A stretch of DNA of 64,000 nucleotides from Chaunax sp. Z400 (taxonomy: Eukaryota; Chordata; Actinopteri; Lophiiformes; Chaunacidae). Below, piece after piece: positions 49,966-62,960 of this stretch. Position 1 is the stretch's first letter; every line of letters begins with the position of its first letter. The notes under the pieces were generated by a model. The model saw only the letters and a program-made list of their open reading frames with translations, was not told the origin of the DNA and made no database searches. The translations under genes and the position numbers were made by a program. Location: the NCBI GenBank assembly GCA_037577475.1, contig CM075206.1:7845459-7909458 (forward strand), written 5' to 3'.

Positions 49966-50700
49966 CCCTAACCCTAGCTCAAATCCTAACCCTAACCCTA
50001 ACCCTAGCTCAAACCCTAACCCTAGCTCAAACCCTAACCCTAACCCTAGTTCAAACCCTAACCTTAACCCTAGCTCAAACCCTAACCCTAACCCTAACCC
50101 TGGCTCAAACCCTAACCCTAACCCTAACCCTGGCTCAAACCCTAACCCTAACCCTAGCTCAAACCCTAACCCTAACCCTAACCCTAGCTCAAACCCTAAC
50201 CCTAACCCTAACCCTAGCTCAAACCCTAACCCTAACCCTAACCCTAGCTCTAACCCTAGCTCAAACCCTAACCCTAACCCTAGCTCAAACCCTAACCCTA
50301 ACCCTAACCCTAACCCTAGCTCAAACCCTAACCCTAACCCTAGCTCAAACCCTAACCCTAACCCTAGCTCAAACCCTAACCCTAACCCTAACCCCGGCTC
50401 AAACCCTAACCCTAACCCTAGCTCAAACCTAACTACCCTAACCCTAACCCTAGCCAACCCTAACCCTAACCCTAACCCTAGCTCAAACCCAAATCCTAAC
50501 CCTAACCCTAGCTCAAACCCTAACCCTAACCCTAACCCTAGCTCAAACCCTAACCCTAGCTCAAACCCTAACCCTAGCTCAAACCCTAACCCTAACCCTA
50601 ACCCTAGCTCAGACCCTAACCCTAACCCTAACCCTAGCTCAAAACCTAACCCTAGCTCAAACCCTAACCCTAACCCTAACCCTAGTTCAAACCCTAACCC
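49928..50700. repeat. Domain D, copy 1 (partial, diverged)
   Basis: Marker order: CCCTGACC 49928, CTCAAATCC 49978, AGTTCAAA 50049 with CCTTAACC, two CCTGGCTC (about 50099, 50129), GCTCTAACC 50247, a third CTGGCTC in a CCCCGGCTC form (about 50395), CAAACCCAAATCC 50484, CTCAGACC 50608, CTCAAAACC and AGTTCAAA 50685. It matches the 57131 copy at offset 7192, then 7186. A local break at 50429-50460 (AACCTAACTACCC … TAGCCAACCC) is special to this copy. Confidence 0.75.
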
Positions 50701-51264
50701 TAACCCTAGCTCAAACCCTAACCCTAACCCTAGCTCAAACCCTAACCCTAGCTCAAACCCTAACCCTAACCCTAGCTCAAACCCTAACCCTAACCCTAAC
50801 CCTAGCTCAAACCCTAACCCTAACCCTAACCCTAGCTCAAACCCTAACCCTAACCCTAACCCTAGCTCAAACCCTAACCCTAGCTCAAACCCTAACCCTA
50901 ACCCTAGTTCAAACCCTAACCCTAACCCTAACCCTAGCTCAAACCCTAACCCTAACCCTAGCTCAAACCCTAACCCTAACCCTAACCCTAGCTCAAACCC
51001 TAACCCTAACCCTAGCTCAAACCCTAACCCTAACCCTAACCCTAGCTCAAACCCTAACCCTAACTCTAACCCTAACCCTAGCTCAAAACCCTAACCCTAA
51101 CCCTAACCCTAGCTCAAACCCTAACCCTAACCCTAGCTCAAACCCTAACCCTAGCTCAAACCCTAACCCTAACCCTAACCCTAGCTCAAACCCTAACCCT
51201 AACCCTAACCCTAGCTCAAAACCCTAACCCTAACCCTAACCCTAGCTCAAACCCTAACCCTAAC

Positions 51265-52242
51265 CCTAGCTCAAACCCTAATCCTAACCCTAACCCTAGC
51301 TCAAACCCTAACCCTAACCCTAACCCTAGCTCAAACCCTAACCCTAACCCTAACCCTAGCTCAAAACCTAACCCTAGCTCAAACCCTAACCCTAACCTTA
51401 ACCCTAGTTCAAACCCTAACCCTAACCCTAGCTCAAACCCTAACCCTAACCCTAGCTCAAACCCTAACCCTAGCTCAAACCCTAACCCTAACCCTAGCTC
51501 AAACCCTAACCCTAACCCTAACCTTAGCTCAAACCCTAACCCTAACCCTAGCTCAAATCCTAACCCTAACCCTAACCCTAGCTCAAACCCTAACCCTAGC
51601 TCAAACCCTAACCCTAACCCTAGTTCAAACCCTAACCTTAACCCTAGCTCAAACCCTAACCCTAACCCTAGCTCAAACCCTAACCTTAACCCTAACCCTA
51701 GCTCAAACCCTAACCCTAACCCTAGCTCAAACCCTAACCCTAACCCTAACCCTAGCTCAAACCCTAACCCTAACCCTAGCTCAAACCCTAACCCTAACCC
51801 TAACCCTAGCTCAAACCCTAACCCTAACCCTAGCTCAAACCCTAACCCTAACCCTAGCTCAAACCCTAACCCTAACCCTAACCCTAGCTCAAACCCTAAC
51901 CCTAACCCTAGCTCAAACCCTAACCCTAACCCTAACCCTAGCTCAAACCCTAACCCTAACCCTAACCCTAGCTCAAACCCTAACCCTAACCCTAGCTCAA
52001 ACCCTAACCCTAACCCTAACCCTAGCTCAAACCCTAACCCTAACCCTAACCCTAGCTCAAAACCCTAACCCTAACCCTAACCCTAGCTCAAACCCTAACC
52101 CTAACCCTAGCTCAAACCCTAACCCTAACCCTAACCCTAGCTCAAACCCTAACCCTAGCTCAAACCCTAACCCTAGCTCAAACCCTAACCCTAACCCTAG
52201 CTCAAACCCTAACCTAGCTCAAACCCTAACCCTAACCCTAAC
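51265..52242. repeat. Domain C right half, copy 2
   Basis: Starts at CTCAAACCCTAATCC (TAATCC about 51279) and keeps offset 2420 to the copy beginning near 53685, through CAAAACCTAACC, CCTTAACCCTAGTTC, CCTTAGCTC, CTCAAATCC and CCTAACCTAGCTC (52201 and 54621). The two diverge at about 52242/54662. About 980 bases match with no marker mismatch that I could see. Against the 46.3 kb copy the offset is 4950. Confidence 0.8.
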
Positions 52243-53080
52243 CCTAACCCTAACCTAGCTCAAACCCTAACCCTAACCCTAGCTCAAACCCTAACCCTAA
52301 CCCTAGCTCAAACCCTAACCCTAACCCTAACCCTAGTTCAAACCCTAACCCTAACCCTAGCTCAAACCCTAACCTAGCTCAAACCCTAACCCTAACCCTA
52401 ACCCTAACCCTAACCTAGCTCAAACCCTAACCCTAACCTAGCTCAAACCCTAACCCTAACCCTAGCTCAAACCCTAACCCTAACCCTAGCTCAAACCCTA
52501 ACCCTAACCCTAACCCTGGCTCAAACCCTAACCCTAACCCTAGCTCAAACCCTAACCCTAACCCTAACCCTAGCTCAAACCCTAACCCTAGCTCAAACCC
52601 TAACCCTAACCCTAACCCTAGCTCAAAACCCTAACCCTAACCCTAACCCTAGCTCAAACCCTAACCCTAACCCTAGCTCAAACCCTAACCCTAACCCTAA
52701 CCCTAGCTCAAACCCTAACCCTAGCTCAAACCCTAACCCTAACCCTAGCTCAAACCCTAACCCTAACCCTAGCTCAAACCCTAACCCTAACCCTAACCCT
52801 AGCTCAAACCCTAACCCTAACCCTAGCTCAAACCCTAACCCTAACCCTAACCCTAGCTCAAAACCCTAACCCTAACCCTAGCTCAAACCCTAACCCTAAC
52901 CCTAACCCTAACCCTAGCTCAAAACCCTAACCCTAACCCTAACCCTAGCTCAAACCCTAACCCTAACCCTAGCTCAAACCCTAACCCTAACCCTAACCCT
53001 AGCTCAAACCCTAACCCTAGCTCAAACCCTAACCCTAACCCTAACCCTAGCTCAAACCCTAACCCTAACCCTAACCCTAG

Positions 53081-54662
53081 CTCAGACCCTAACCCTAACC
53101 CTAGCTCAAACCCTCACCCTAACCCTAACCCTAGCTCAAACCCTAACCCTAACCCTAACCCTAGCTCAAACCCTAACCCTAACCCTAACCCTAGCTCAAA
53201 CCCTAACCCTAACCCTAACCCTAGCTCAGACCCTAACCCTAGCTCAAACCCTAACCCTAACCCTAACCCTAGCTCAAACTCTAACCCTAACCCTAACCCT
53301 AGCTCAAAACCCTAACCCTAACCCTAGCTCAAACCCTAACCCTAACCCTAGCTCAAACCCTAACCCTAACCCTAACCCTAGTTCAAACCCTAACCCTAAC
53401 CCTAACCCTAACCCTAGCTCAAAACCCTAACCCTAACCCTAACCCTAGCTCAAACCCTAACCCTAGCTCAAACCCTAAACCTAACCCTAACCCTAGCTCA
53501 AACCCTAACCCTAATTCTAGCTCAAACCCTAACCCTAACCCTAACCCTAGCTCAAACCCTAACCCTAACCCTAACCCTAACCCTAACCCTAGCTCAAACC
53601 CTAACCCTAACCCTAGCTCAAACCCTAACCCTAACCCTAACCCTAGCTCAAACCCCTAACCCTAGCTCAAACCCTAACCCTAACCCTAGCTCAAACCCTA
53701 ATCCTAACCCTAACCCTAGCTCAAACCCTAACCCTAACCCTAACCCTAGCTCAAACCCTAACCCTAACCCTAACCCTAGCTCAAAACCTAACCCTAGCTC
53801 AAACCCTAACCCTAACCTTAACCCTAGTTCAAACCCTAACCCTAACCCTAGCTCAAACCCTAACCCTAACCCTAGCTCAAACCCTAACCCTAGCTCAAAC
53901 CCTAACCCTAACCCTAGCTCAAACCCTAACCCTAACCCTAACCTTAGCTCAAACCCTAACCCTAACCCTAGCTCAAATCCTAACCCTAACCCTAACCCTA
54001 GCTCAAACCCTAACCCTAGCTCAAACCCTAACCCTAACCCTAGTTCAAACCCTAACCTTAACCCTAGCTCAAACCCTAACCCTAACCCTAGCTCAAACCC
54101 TAACCTTAACCCTAACCCTAGCTCAAACCCTAACCCTAACCCTAGCTCAAACCCTAACCCTAACCCTAACCCTAGCTCAAACCCTAACCCTAACCCTAGC
54201 TCAAACCCTAACCCTAACCCTAACCCTAGCTCAAACCCTAACCCTAACCCTAGCTCAAACCCTAACCCTAACCCTAGCTCAAACCCTAACCCTAACCCTA
54301 ACCCTAGCTCAAACCCTAACCCTAACCCTAGCTCAAACCCTAACCCTAACCCTAACCCTAGCTCAAACCCTAACCCTAACCCTAACCCTAGCTCAAACCC
54401 TAACCCTAACCCTAGCTCAAACCCTAACCCTAACCCTAACCCTAGCTCAAACCCTAACCCTAACCCTAACCCTAGCTCAAAACCCTAACCCTAACCCTAA
54501 CCCTAGCTCAAACCCTAACCCTAACCCTAGCTCAAACCCTAACCCTAACCCTAACCCTAGCTCAAACCCTAACCCTAGCTCAAACCCTAACCCTAGCTCA
54601 AACCCTAACCCTAACCCTAGCTCAAACCCTAACCTAGCTCAAACCCTAACCCTAACCCTAAC
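53081..54662. repeat. Domain C, copy 3 (full length)
   Basis: Left half (CTCAGACC twice, CTCAAACTCTAA, AATTCTAGCTC) matches 45628-46280. Right half (TAATCC through CCTAACCTAGCTC) matches both 46.3-46.98 kb and 51.27-52.24 kb. A CAAACCCCTAACC insertion near 53650 lies close to where the halves meet. The pattern fits one full segment copied at least twice, with one copy keeping only the right half. Confidence 0.75.
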
Positions 54663-55979
54663 CCTAGCTCAAACCCTAACCCTAACCCTAGCTCAAACCC
54701 TAACCCTAGCTCAAACCCTAACCCTAACCCTAACCCTAGCTCAAAACCCTAACCCTAACCCTAACCCTAGCTCAAACCCTAACCCTAACCCTAGCTCAAA
54801 CCCTAACCCTAACCCTAACCCTAGCTCAAACCCTAACCCTAGCTCAAACCCTAACCCTAACCCTAGCTCAAACCCTAACCCTAACCCTAACCCTAGCTCA
54901 AACCCTAACCCTAGCTCAAACCCTAACCCTAACCCTAACCCTAGCTCAAACCCTAACCCTAGCTCAAACCCTAAGCCTAACCCTAACCCTAGCTCAAACC
55001 CTAACCCTAACCCTAACCCTAGCTCAAACCCTAACCCTAGCTCAAACCCTAACCCTAACCCTAACCCTAGCTCAAAACCCTAACCCTAACCCTAACCCTA
55101 GCTCAAACCCTAACCCTAGCTCAAACCCTAACCCTAACCCTAACCCTAACCCTAACCTAGCTCAAACCCTAACCCTAACCTAGCTCAAACCCTAACCCTA
55201 ACCCTAGCTCAAACCCTAACCCTAACCCTAGCTCAAACCCTAACCCTAACCCTAACCCTGGCTCAAACCCTAACCCTAACCCTAGCTCAAACCCTAACCC
55301 TAACCCTAGCTCAAACCCTAACCCTAACCCTAACCCTAGCTCAAACCCTAACCCTAGCTCAAACCCTAACCCTAACCCTAGCTCAAACCCTAACCCTAAC
55401 CCTAACCCTAGCTCAAACCCTAACCCTAGCTCAAACCCTAACCCTAACCCTAACCCTAGCTCAAACCCTAACCCTAGCTCAAACCCTAAGCCTAACCCTA
55501 ACCCTAGCTCAAACCCTAACCCTAACCCTAACCCTAGCTCAAACCCTAACCCTAGCTCAAACCCTAACCCTAACCCTAACCCTAGCTCAAAACCCTAACC
55601 CTAACCCTAACCCTAGCTCAAACCCTAACCCTAACCCTAGCTCAAACCCTAACCCTAACCCTAACCCTAGCTCAAACCCTAACCCTAGCTCAAACCCTAA
55701 CCCTAACCCTAACCCTAGCTCAAACCCTAACTCTAGCTCAAACCCTAACCCTAACCCTGACCCTAACCCTAGCTCAAACCCTAACCCTAACCCTAGCTCA
55801 AACCCTAACCCTAACCCTAGCTCAAACCCTAACCTAGCTCAAACCCTAACCCTAACCCTAGCTCAAACCCTAACCCTAACCCTAACCCTAGCTCAAACCC
55901 TAACCCTAACCCTAACCCTGGCTCAAACCCTAACCCTAACCCTAGCTCAAACCCTAACCCTAACCCTAACCCTAGCTCA

Positions 55980-57040
55980 AACCCTAACCCTAACCCTAAC
56001 CCTAGCTCAAACCCTAACCCTAACCCTAACCCTAGCTCAAACCCTAACCCTAACCCTAGCTCAAACCTTAACCCTAACCCTAACCCTAACCCTAACCCTA
56101 GCTCAAAACCTAACCCTAGCTCAAACCCTAACCCTAACCCTAGTTCAAACCCTAACCCTAACCCTAGCTCAAACCCTAACCCTAACCCTAGCTCAAACCC
56201 TAACCCTAACCCTAACCCTGGCTCAAACCCTAACCCTAACCCTAGCTCAAACCCTAACCCTAACCCTAGCTCAAACCCTAACCCTAACCCTAACCCTAGC
56301 TCAAACCCTAACCCTAACCCTAACCCTAGCTCAAACCCTAACCCTAACCCTAACCCTAGCTCAAACCCTAACCCTAGCTCAAACCCTAACCCTAGCTCAA
56401 ACCCTAACCCTAACCCTAGCTCAAACCCTAACCCTAACCCTAACCCTAGCTCAAACCCTAACCCTAGCTCAAACCCTAACCCTAACCCTAACCCTAGCTC
56501 AAACCCTAACCCTAGCTCAAACCCTAACCCTAACCCTAGCTCAAACCCTAACCCTAACCCTAACCCTAGCTCAAACCCTAACCCTAACCCTAACCCTAGC
56601 TCAAACCCTAACCCTAGCTCAAACCCTAACCCTAACCCTAACCCTAGCTCAAACCCTAACCCTAACCCTAACCCTAGCTCAAACCCTAACCCTAGCTCAA
56701 ACCCTAACCCTAACCCTAACCCTAGCTCAAACCCTAACCCTAACCCTAGCTCAAACCCTAATCCTAACCCTAACCCTAGCTCAAACCCTAACCCTAACCC
56801 TAACCCTAGCTCAAACCCTAACCCTAACCCTAACCCTAGCTCAAAACCTAACCCTAGCTCAAACCCTAACCCTAACCCTAACCCTAGTTCAAACCCTAAC
56901 CCTAACCCTAGCTCAAACCCTAACCCTAACCCTAGCTCAAACCCTAACCCTAGCTCAAACCCTAACCCTAACCCTAGCTCAAACCCTAACCCTAACCCTA
57001 ACCCTAGCTCAAACCCTAACCCTAACCCTAGCTCAAACCC
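55980..57040. repeat. Segment copied at about 59.86-60.92 kb (offset 3884/3878)
   Basis: CCTTAACC 56066/59950 and AGTTCAAA 56143/60027 have offset 3884. TAATCC 56759/60637, AAAACCTAACC 56843/60721 and AGTTCAAA 56887/60765 have offset 3878. One hexamer was lost between them. The match ends near CCCGAACC (about 57039), which has no partner in the second copy. Confidence 0.75.
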
Positions 57041-57130
57041 GAACCCTAACCCTAACCCTAGCTCAAACCCTAACCCTAACCCTAACCCTAGCTCAAACCC
57101 TAACCCTAGCTCAAACCCTAACCCTAACCC

Positions 57131-58835
57131 TGACCCTAACCCTAGCTCAAACCCTAACCCTAACCCTAGCTCAAATCCTAACCCTAACCCTAACCCTAGC
57201 TCAAACCCTAACCCTAGCTCAAACCCTAACCCTAACCCTAGTTCAAACCCTAACCTTAACCCTAGCTCAAACCCTAACCCTAACCCTAACCCTGGCTCAA
57301 ACCCTAACCCTAACCCTAACCCTGGCTCAAACCCTAACCCTAACCCTAGCTCAAACCCTAACCCTAACCCTAACCCTAGCTCAAACCCTAACCCTAACCC
57401 TAACCCTAGCTCAAACCCTAACCCTAACCCTAACCCTAGCTCTAACCCTAGCTCAAACCCTAACCCTAACCCTAGCTCAAACCCTAACCCTAACCCTAAC
57501 CCTAGCTCAAACCCTAACCCTAACCCTAGCTCAAACCCTAACCCTAACCCTAGCTCAAACCCTAACCCTAACCCTAACCCTGGCTCAAACCCTAACCCTA
57601 ACCCTAGCTCAAACCCTAACCCTAACCCTAACCCTAGCTCAAACCCTAACCCTAACCCTAACCCTAGCTCAAACCCAAATCCTAACCCTAACCCTAGCTC
57701 AAACCCTAACCCTAACCCTAACCCTAGCTCAAACCCTAACCCTAGCTCAAACCCTAACCCTAGCTCAAACCCTAACCCTAACCCTAACCCTAGCTCAGAC
57801 CCTAACCCTAACCCTAACCCTAGCTCAAAACCTAACCCTAGCTCAAACCCTAACCCTAACCCTAACCCTAGTTCAAACCCTAACCCTAACCCTAGCTCAA
57901 ACCCTAACCCTAACCCTAGCTCAAACCCTAACCCTAGCTCAAACCCTAACCCTAACCCTAGCTCAAACCCTAACCCTAACCCTAACCCTAGCTCAAACCC
58001 TAACCCTAACCCTAACCCTAGCTCAAACCCTAACCCTAACCCTAACCCTAGCTCAAACCCTAACCCTAGCTCAAACCCTAACCCTAACCCTAACCCTAGC
58101 TCAAAACCCTAACCCTAACCCTAACCCTAGCTCAAACCCTAACCCTAACCCTAGCTCAAACCCTAACCCTAACCCTAACCCTAGCTCAAACCCTAACCCT
58201 AACCCTAACCCTAGCTCAAACCCTAACCCTAACCCTAGCTCAAACCTTAACCCTAACCCTAACCCTAACCCTAGCTCAAAACCTAACCCTAGCTCAAACC
58301 CTAACCCTAACCCTAGTTCAAACCCTAACCCTAACCCTAGCTCAAACCCTAACCCTAACCCTAGCTCAAACCCTAACCCTAACCCTAACCCTGGCTCAAA
58401 CCCTAACCCTAACCCTAGCTCAAACCCTAACCCTAACCCTAACCCTAGCTCAAACCCTAACCCTAACCCTAACCCTAGCTCAAACCCTAACCCTAACCCT
58501 AACCCTAGCTCAAACCCTAACCCTAACCCTAACCCTAGCTCAAACCCTAACCCTAGCTCAAACCCTAACCCTAGCTCAAACCCTAACCCTAACCCTAGCT
58601 CAAAGCCTAACCCTAACCCTAACCCTAGCTCAAACCCTAACCCTAGCTCAAACCCTAACCCTAACCCTAACCCTAGCTCAAACCCTAACCCTAGCTCAAA
58701 CCCTAACCCTAACCCTAGCTCAAACCCTAACCCTAACCCTAACCCTAGCTCAAACCCTAACCCTAGCTCAAACCCTATCCCTAACCCTAACCCTAGCTCA
58801 AACCCTAACCCTAGCTCAAACCCTAACCCTAACCC
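57131..58835. repeat. Domain D, copy 2 (1705-base tandem unit)
   Basis: Offset to the next copy is exactly 1705 for CCCTGACC (57131/58836), CTCAAATCC (57171/58876), AGTTCAAA (57241/58946), GCTCTAACC (57439/59144), CAAACCCAAATCC (57671/59376), CTCAGACC (57794/59499), AGTTCAAA (57871/59576), CTCAAAACCC (58103/59808) and CCTTAACC (58245/59950). After that it becomes 1711 through one extra hexamer. 1705 is not a multiple of 6, so the unit as a whole carries register-shifting indels. Confidence 0.85.
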
Positions 58836-60540
58836 TGACCCTAACCCTAGCTCAAACCCTAACCCTAACCCTAGCTCAAATCCTAACCCTAACCCTAACC
58901 CTAGCTCAAACCCTAACCCTAGCTCAAACCCTAACCCTAACCCTAGTTCAAACCCTAACCTTAACCCTAGCTCAAACCCTAACCCTAACCCTAACCCTGG
59001 CTCAAACCCTAACCCTAACCCTAACCCTGGCTCAAACCCTAACCCTAACCCTAGCTCAAACCCTAACCCTAACCCTAACCCTAGCTCAAACCCTAACCCT
59101 AACCCTAACCCTAGCTCAAACCCTAACCCTAACCCTAACCCTAGCTCTAACCCTAGCTCAAACCCTAACCCTAACCCTAGCTCAAACCCTAACCCTAACC
59201 CTAACCCTAGCTCAAACCCTAACCCTAACCCTAGCTCAAACCCTAACCCTAACCCTAGCTCAAACCCTAACCCTAACCCTAACCCTGGCTCAAACCCTAA
59301 CCCTAACCCTAGCTCAAACCCTAACCCTAACCCTAACCCTAGCTCAAACCCTAACCCTAACCCTAACCCTAGCTCAAACCCAAATCCTAACCCTAACCCT
59401 AGCTCAAACCCTAACCCTAACCCTAACCCTAGCTCAAACCCTAACCCTAGCTCAAACCCTAACCCTAGCTCAAACCCTAACCCTAACCCTAACCCTAGCT
59501 CAGACCCTAACCCTAACCCTAACCCTAGCTCAAAACCTAACCCTAGCTCAAACCCTAACCCTAACCCTAACCCTAGTTCAAACCCTAACCCTAACCCTAG
59601 CTCAAACCCTAACCCTAACCCTAGCTCAAACCCTAACCCTAGCTCAAACCCTAACCCTAACCCTAGCTCAAACCCTAACCCTAACCCTAACCCTAGCTCA
59701 AACCCTAACCCTAACCCTAACCCTAGCTCAAACCCTAACCCTAACCCTAACCCTAGCTCAAACCCTAACCCTAGCTCAAACCCTAACCCTAACCCTAACC
59801 CTAGCTCAAAACCCTAACCCTAACCCTAACCCTAGCTCAAACCCTAACCCTAACCCTAGCTCAAACCCTAACCCTAACCCTAACCCTAGCTCAAACCCTA
59901 ACCCTAACCCTAACCCTAGCTCAAACCCTAACCCTAACCCTAGCTCAAACCTTAACCCTAACCCTAACCCTAACCCTAACCCTAGCTCAAAACCTAACCC
60001 TAGCTCAAACCCTAACCCTAACCCTAGTTCAAACCCTAACCCTAACCCTAGCTCAAACCCTAACCCTAACCCTAGCTCAAACCCTAACCCTAACCCTAAC
60101 CCTGGCTCAAACCCTAACCCTAACCCTAGCTCAAACCCTAACCCTAACCCTAACCCTAGCTCAAACCCTAACCCTAACCCTAACCCTAGCTCAAACCCTA
60201 ACCCTAACCCTAACCCTAGCTCAAACCCTAACCCTAACCCTAACCCTAGCTCAAACCCTAACCCTAGCTCAAACCCTAACCCTAGCTCAAACCCTAACCC
60301 TAACCCTAGCTCAAACCCTAACCCTAACCCTAACCCTAGCTCAAACCCTAACCCTAGCTCAAACCCTAACCCTAACCCTAACCCTAGCTCAAACCCTAAC
60401 CCTAGCTCAAACCCTAACCCTAACCCTAGCTCAAACCCTAACCCTAACCCTAACCCTAGCTCAAACCCTAACCCTAGCTCAAACCCTAACCCTAACCCTA
60501 ACCCTAGCTCAAACCCTAACCCTAACCCTAACCCTAGCTC
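58836..60540. repeat. Domain D, copy 3
   Basis: Directly abuts copy 2 and repeats its nine markers at offset 1705. Copy 2 has private variants near its end (CTCAAAGCC about 58602, CCCTATCCC about 58776) that are absent here. This allows the copies to be told apart by single-base changes. Confidence 0.8.
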
Positions 60541-61770
60541 AAACCCTAACCCTAGCTCAAACCCTAACCCTAACCCTAACCCTAGCTCAAACCCTAACCC
60601 TAGCTCAAACCCTAACCCTAACCCTAGCTCAAACCCTAATCCTAACCCTAACCCTAGCTCAAACCCTAACCCTAACCCTAACCCTAGCTCAAACCCTAAC
60701 CCTAACCCTAACCCTAGCTCAAAACCTAACCCTAGCTCAAACCCTAACCCTAACCCTAACCCTAGTTCAAACCCTAACCCTAACCCTAGCTCAAACCCTA
60801 ACCCTAACCCTAGCTCAAACCCTAACCCTAGCTCAAACCCTAACCCTAACCCTAGCTCAAACCCTAACCCTAACCCTAACCCTAGCTCAAACCCTAACCC
60901 TAACCCTAGCTCAAACCCTAACCCTAACCCTAACCCTAGCTCAAACCCTAACCCTAACCCTAGCTCAAACCCTAACCCTAACCCTAACCCTAGCTCAAAC
61001 CCTAACCCTAACCCTAACCCTAGCTCAAACCCTAACCCTAGCTCAAACCCTAACCCTAACCCTGACCCTAACCCTAGCTCAAACCCTAACCCTAACCCTA
61101 GCTCAAACCCTAACCCTAACCCTAACCCTAGCTCAAACCCTAACCCTAGCTCAAACCCTAACCCTAACCCTAACCCTAGCTCAAACCCTAACCCTAACCC
61201 TAACCCTAGCTCAAACCCTAACCCTAGCTCAAACCCTAACCCTAACCCTAACCCTAGCTCAAACCCTAACCCTAGCTCAAACCCTAACCCTAACCCTAGC
61301 TCAAACCCTAATCCTAACCCTAACCCTAGCTCAAACCCTAACCCTAACCCTAACCCTAGCTCAAACCCTAACCCTAACCCTAACCCTAGCTCAAAACCTA
61401 ACCCTAGCTCAAACCCTAACCCTAACCCTAACACTAGTTCAAACCCTAACCCTAACCCTAGCTCAAACCCTAACCCTAACCCTAGCTCAAACCCTAACCC
61501 TAGCTCAAACCCTAACCCTAACCCTAGCTCAAACCCTAACCCTAACCCTAACCCTAGCTCAAACCCTAACCCTAACCCTAGCTCAAACCCTAACCCTAAC
61601 CCTAACCCTAGCTCAAACCCTAACCCTAACCCTAGCTCAAACCCTAACCCTAACCCTAACCCTAGCTCAAACCCTAACCCTAACCCTAACCCTAGCTCAA
61701 ACCCTAACCCTAGCTCAAACCCTAACCCTAACCCTGACCCTAACCCTAGCTCAAACCCTAACCCTAACCC

Positions 61771-62240
61771 TAGCTCAAATCCTAACCCTAACCCTAACCC
61801 TAGCTCAAACCCTAACCCTAGCTCAAACCCTAACCCTAACCCTAGTTCAAACCCTAACCTTAACCCTAGCTCAAACCCTAACCCTAACCCTAACCCTGGC
61901 TCAAACCCTAACCCTAACCCTAACCCTGGCTCAAACCCTAAACCTAACCCTAACTCAAACCCTAACCCTAACCCTAACCCTAGCTCAAACCCTAACCCTA
62001 ACCCTAACCCTAGCTCAAACCCTAACCCTAGCTCAAACCCTAACCCTAACCCTAGTTCAAACCCTAACCTTAACCCTAGCTCAAACCCTAACCCTAACCC
62101 TAACCCTGGCTCAAACCCTAACCCTAACCCTAACCCTGGCTCAAACCCTAAACCTAACCCTAACTCAAACCCTAACCCTAACCCTAACCCTAGCTCAAAC
62201 CCTAACCCTAACCCTAACCCTAGCTCAAACCCTAACCCTA
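61771..62240. repeat. Tandem duplication of 210 bases
   Basis: AGTTCAAA (61845/62055), the two following CCTGGCTC, CCCTAAACC, and the unusual CTAACTCAAACC, in which CTAG-CTCAAA has become CTAA-CTCAAA (61951/62161), all have offset 210. One difference is visible: CTCAAAT at 61775 against CTCAAAC at 61985. The match ends at about 62240. The unit is 35 hexamers. Confidence 0.85.
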
Positions 62241-62252
62241 ACCCTAACCCTA

Positions 62253-62960
62253 GCTCTAACCCTAGCTCAAACCCTAACCCTAACCCTAGCTCAAACCCTA
62301 ACCCTAACCCTAACCCTAGCTCAAACCCTAACCCTAACCCTAGCTCAAACCCTAACCCTAACCCTAGCTCAAACCCTAACCCTAACCCTAACCCTGGCTC
62401 AAACCCTAACCCTAACCCTAGCTCAAACCCTAACCCTAACCCTAACCCTAGCTCAAACCCTAACCCTAACCCTAACCCTAGCTCAAACCCTAATCCTAAC
62501 CCTAACCCTAGCTCAAACCCTAACCCTAACCCTAACCCTAGCTCAAACCCTAACCCTAGCTCAAACCCTAACCCTAGCTCAAACCCTAACCCTAACCCTA
62601 ACCCTAGCTCTAACCCTAGCTCAAACCCTAACCCTAACCCTAGCTCAAACCCTAACCCTAACCCTAACCCTAGCTCAAACCCTAACCCTAACCCTAGCTC
62701 AAACCCTAACCCTAACCCTAGCTCAAACCCTAACCCTAACCCTAACCCTGGCTCAAACCCTAACCCTAACCCTAGCTCAAACCCTAACCCTAACCCTAAC
62801 CCTAGCTCAAACCCTAACCCTAACCCTAACCCTAGCTCAAACCCTAATCCTAACCCTAACCCTAGCTCAAACCCTAACCCTAACCCTAACCCTAGCTCAA
62901 ACCCTAACCCTAGCTCAAACCCTAACCCTAGCTCAAACCCTAACCCTAACCCTAACCCTA
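62253..62960. repeat. Tandem duplication of 354 bases
   Basis: GCTCTAACC (62253/62607), CTGGCTC (ggctc at 62396/62750) and TAATCC (62491/62845) all have offset 354, which is 59 hexamers. In place of the CAAACCCAAATCC of the other domain D copies, both halves have CAAACCCTAATCC. Confidence 0.8.

Noticed and set aside
2101..61434. Thirteen long - strand open frames (e.g. 2101-3021, 5261-6571, 9590-11485, 12651-14942 with 763 codons, 59806-61434) coding for FELGLGLG repeats
   Set aside because: They follow from a period that is a multiple of three with no stop in one frame (TTT GAG CTA GGG TTA GGG). Several starts are single-base variants of the repeat: GTG from CACTAA at 3019-3021, 6571, 11485 and 14942, and TTG at 50457. 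Stops come from one-base indels such as CTCAAAACCC or CCCTGCTC. Frame length tracks indel spacing, there is no composition change at the edges, and the same DNA outside the frames is identical in kind.
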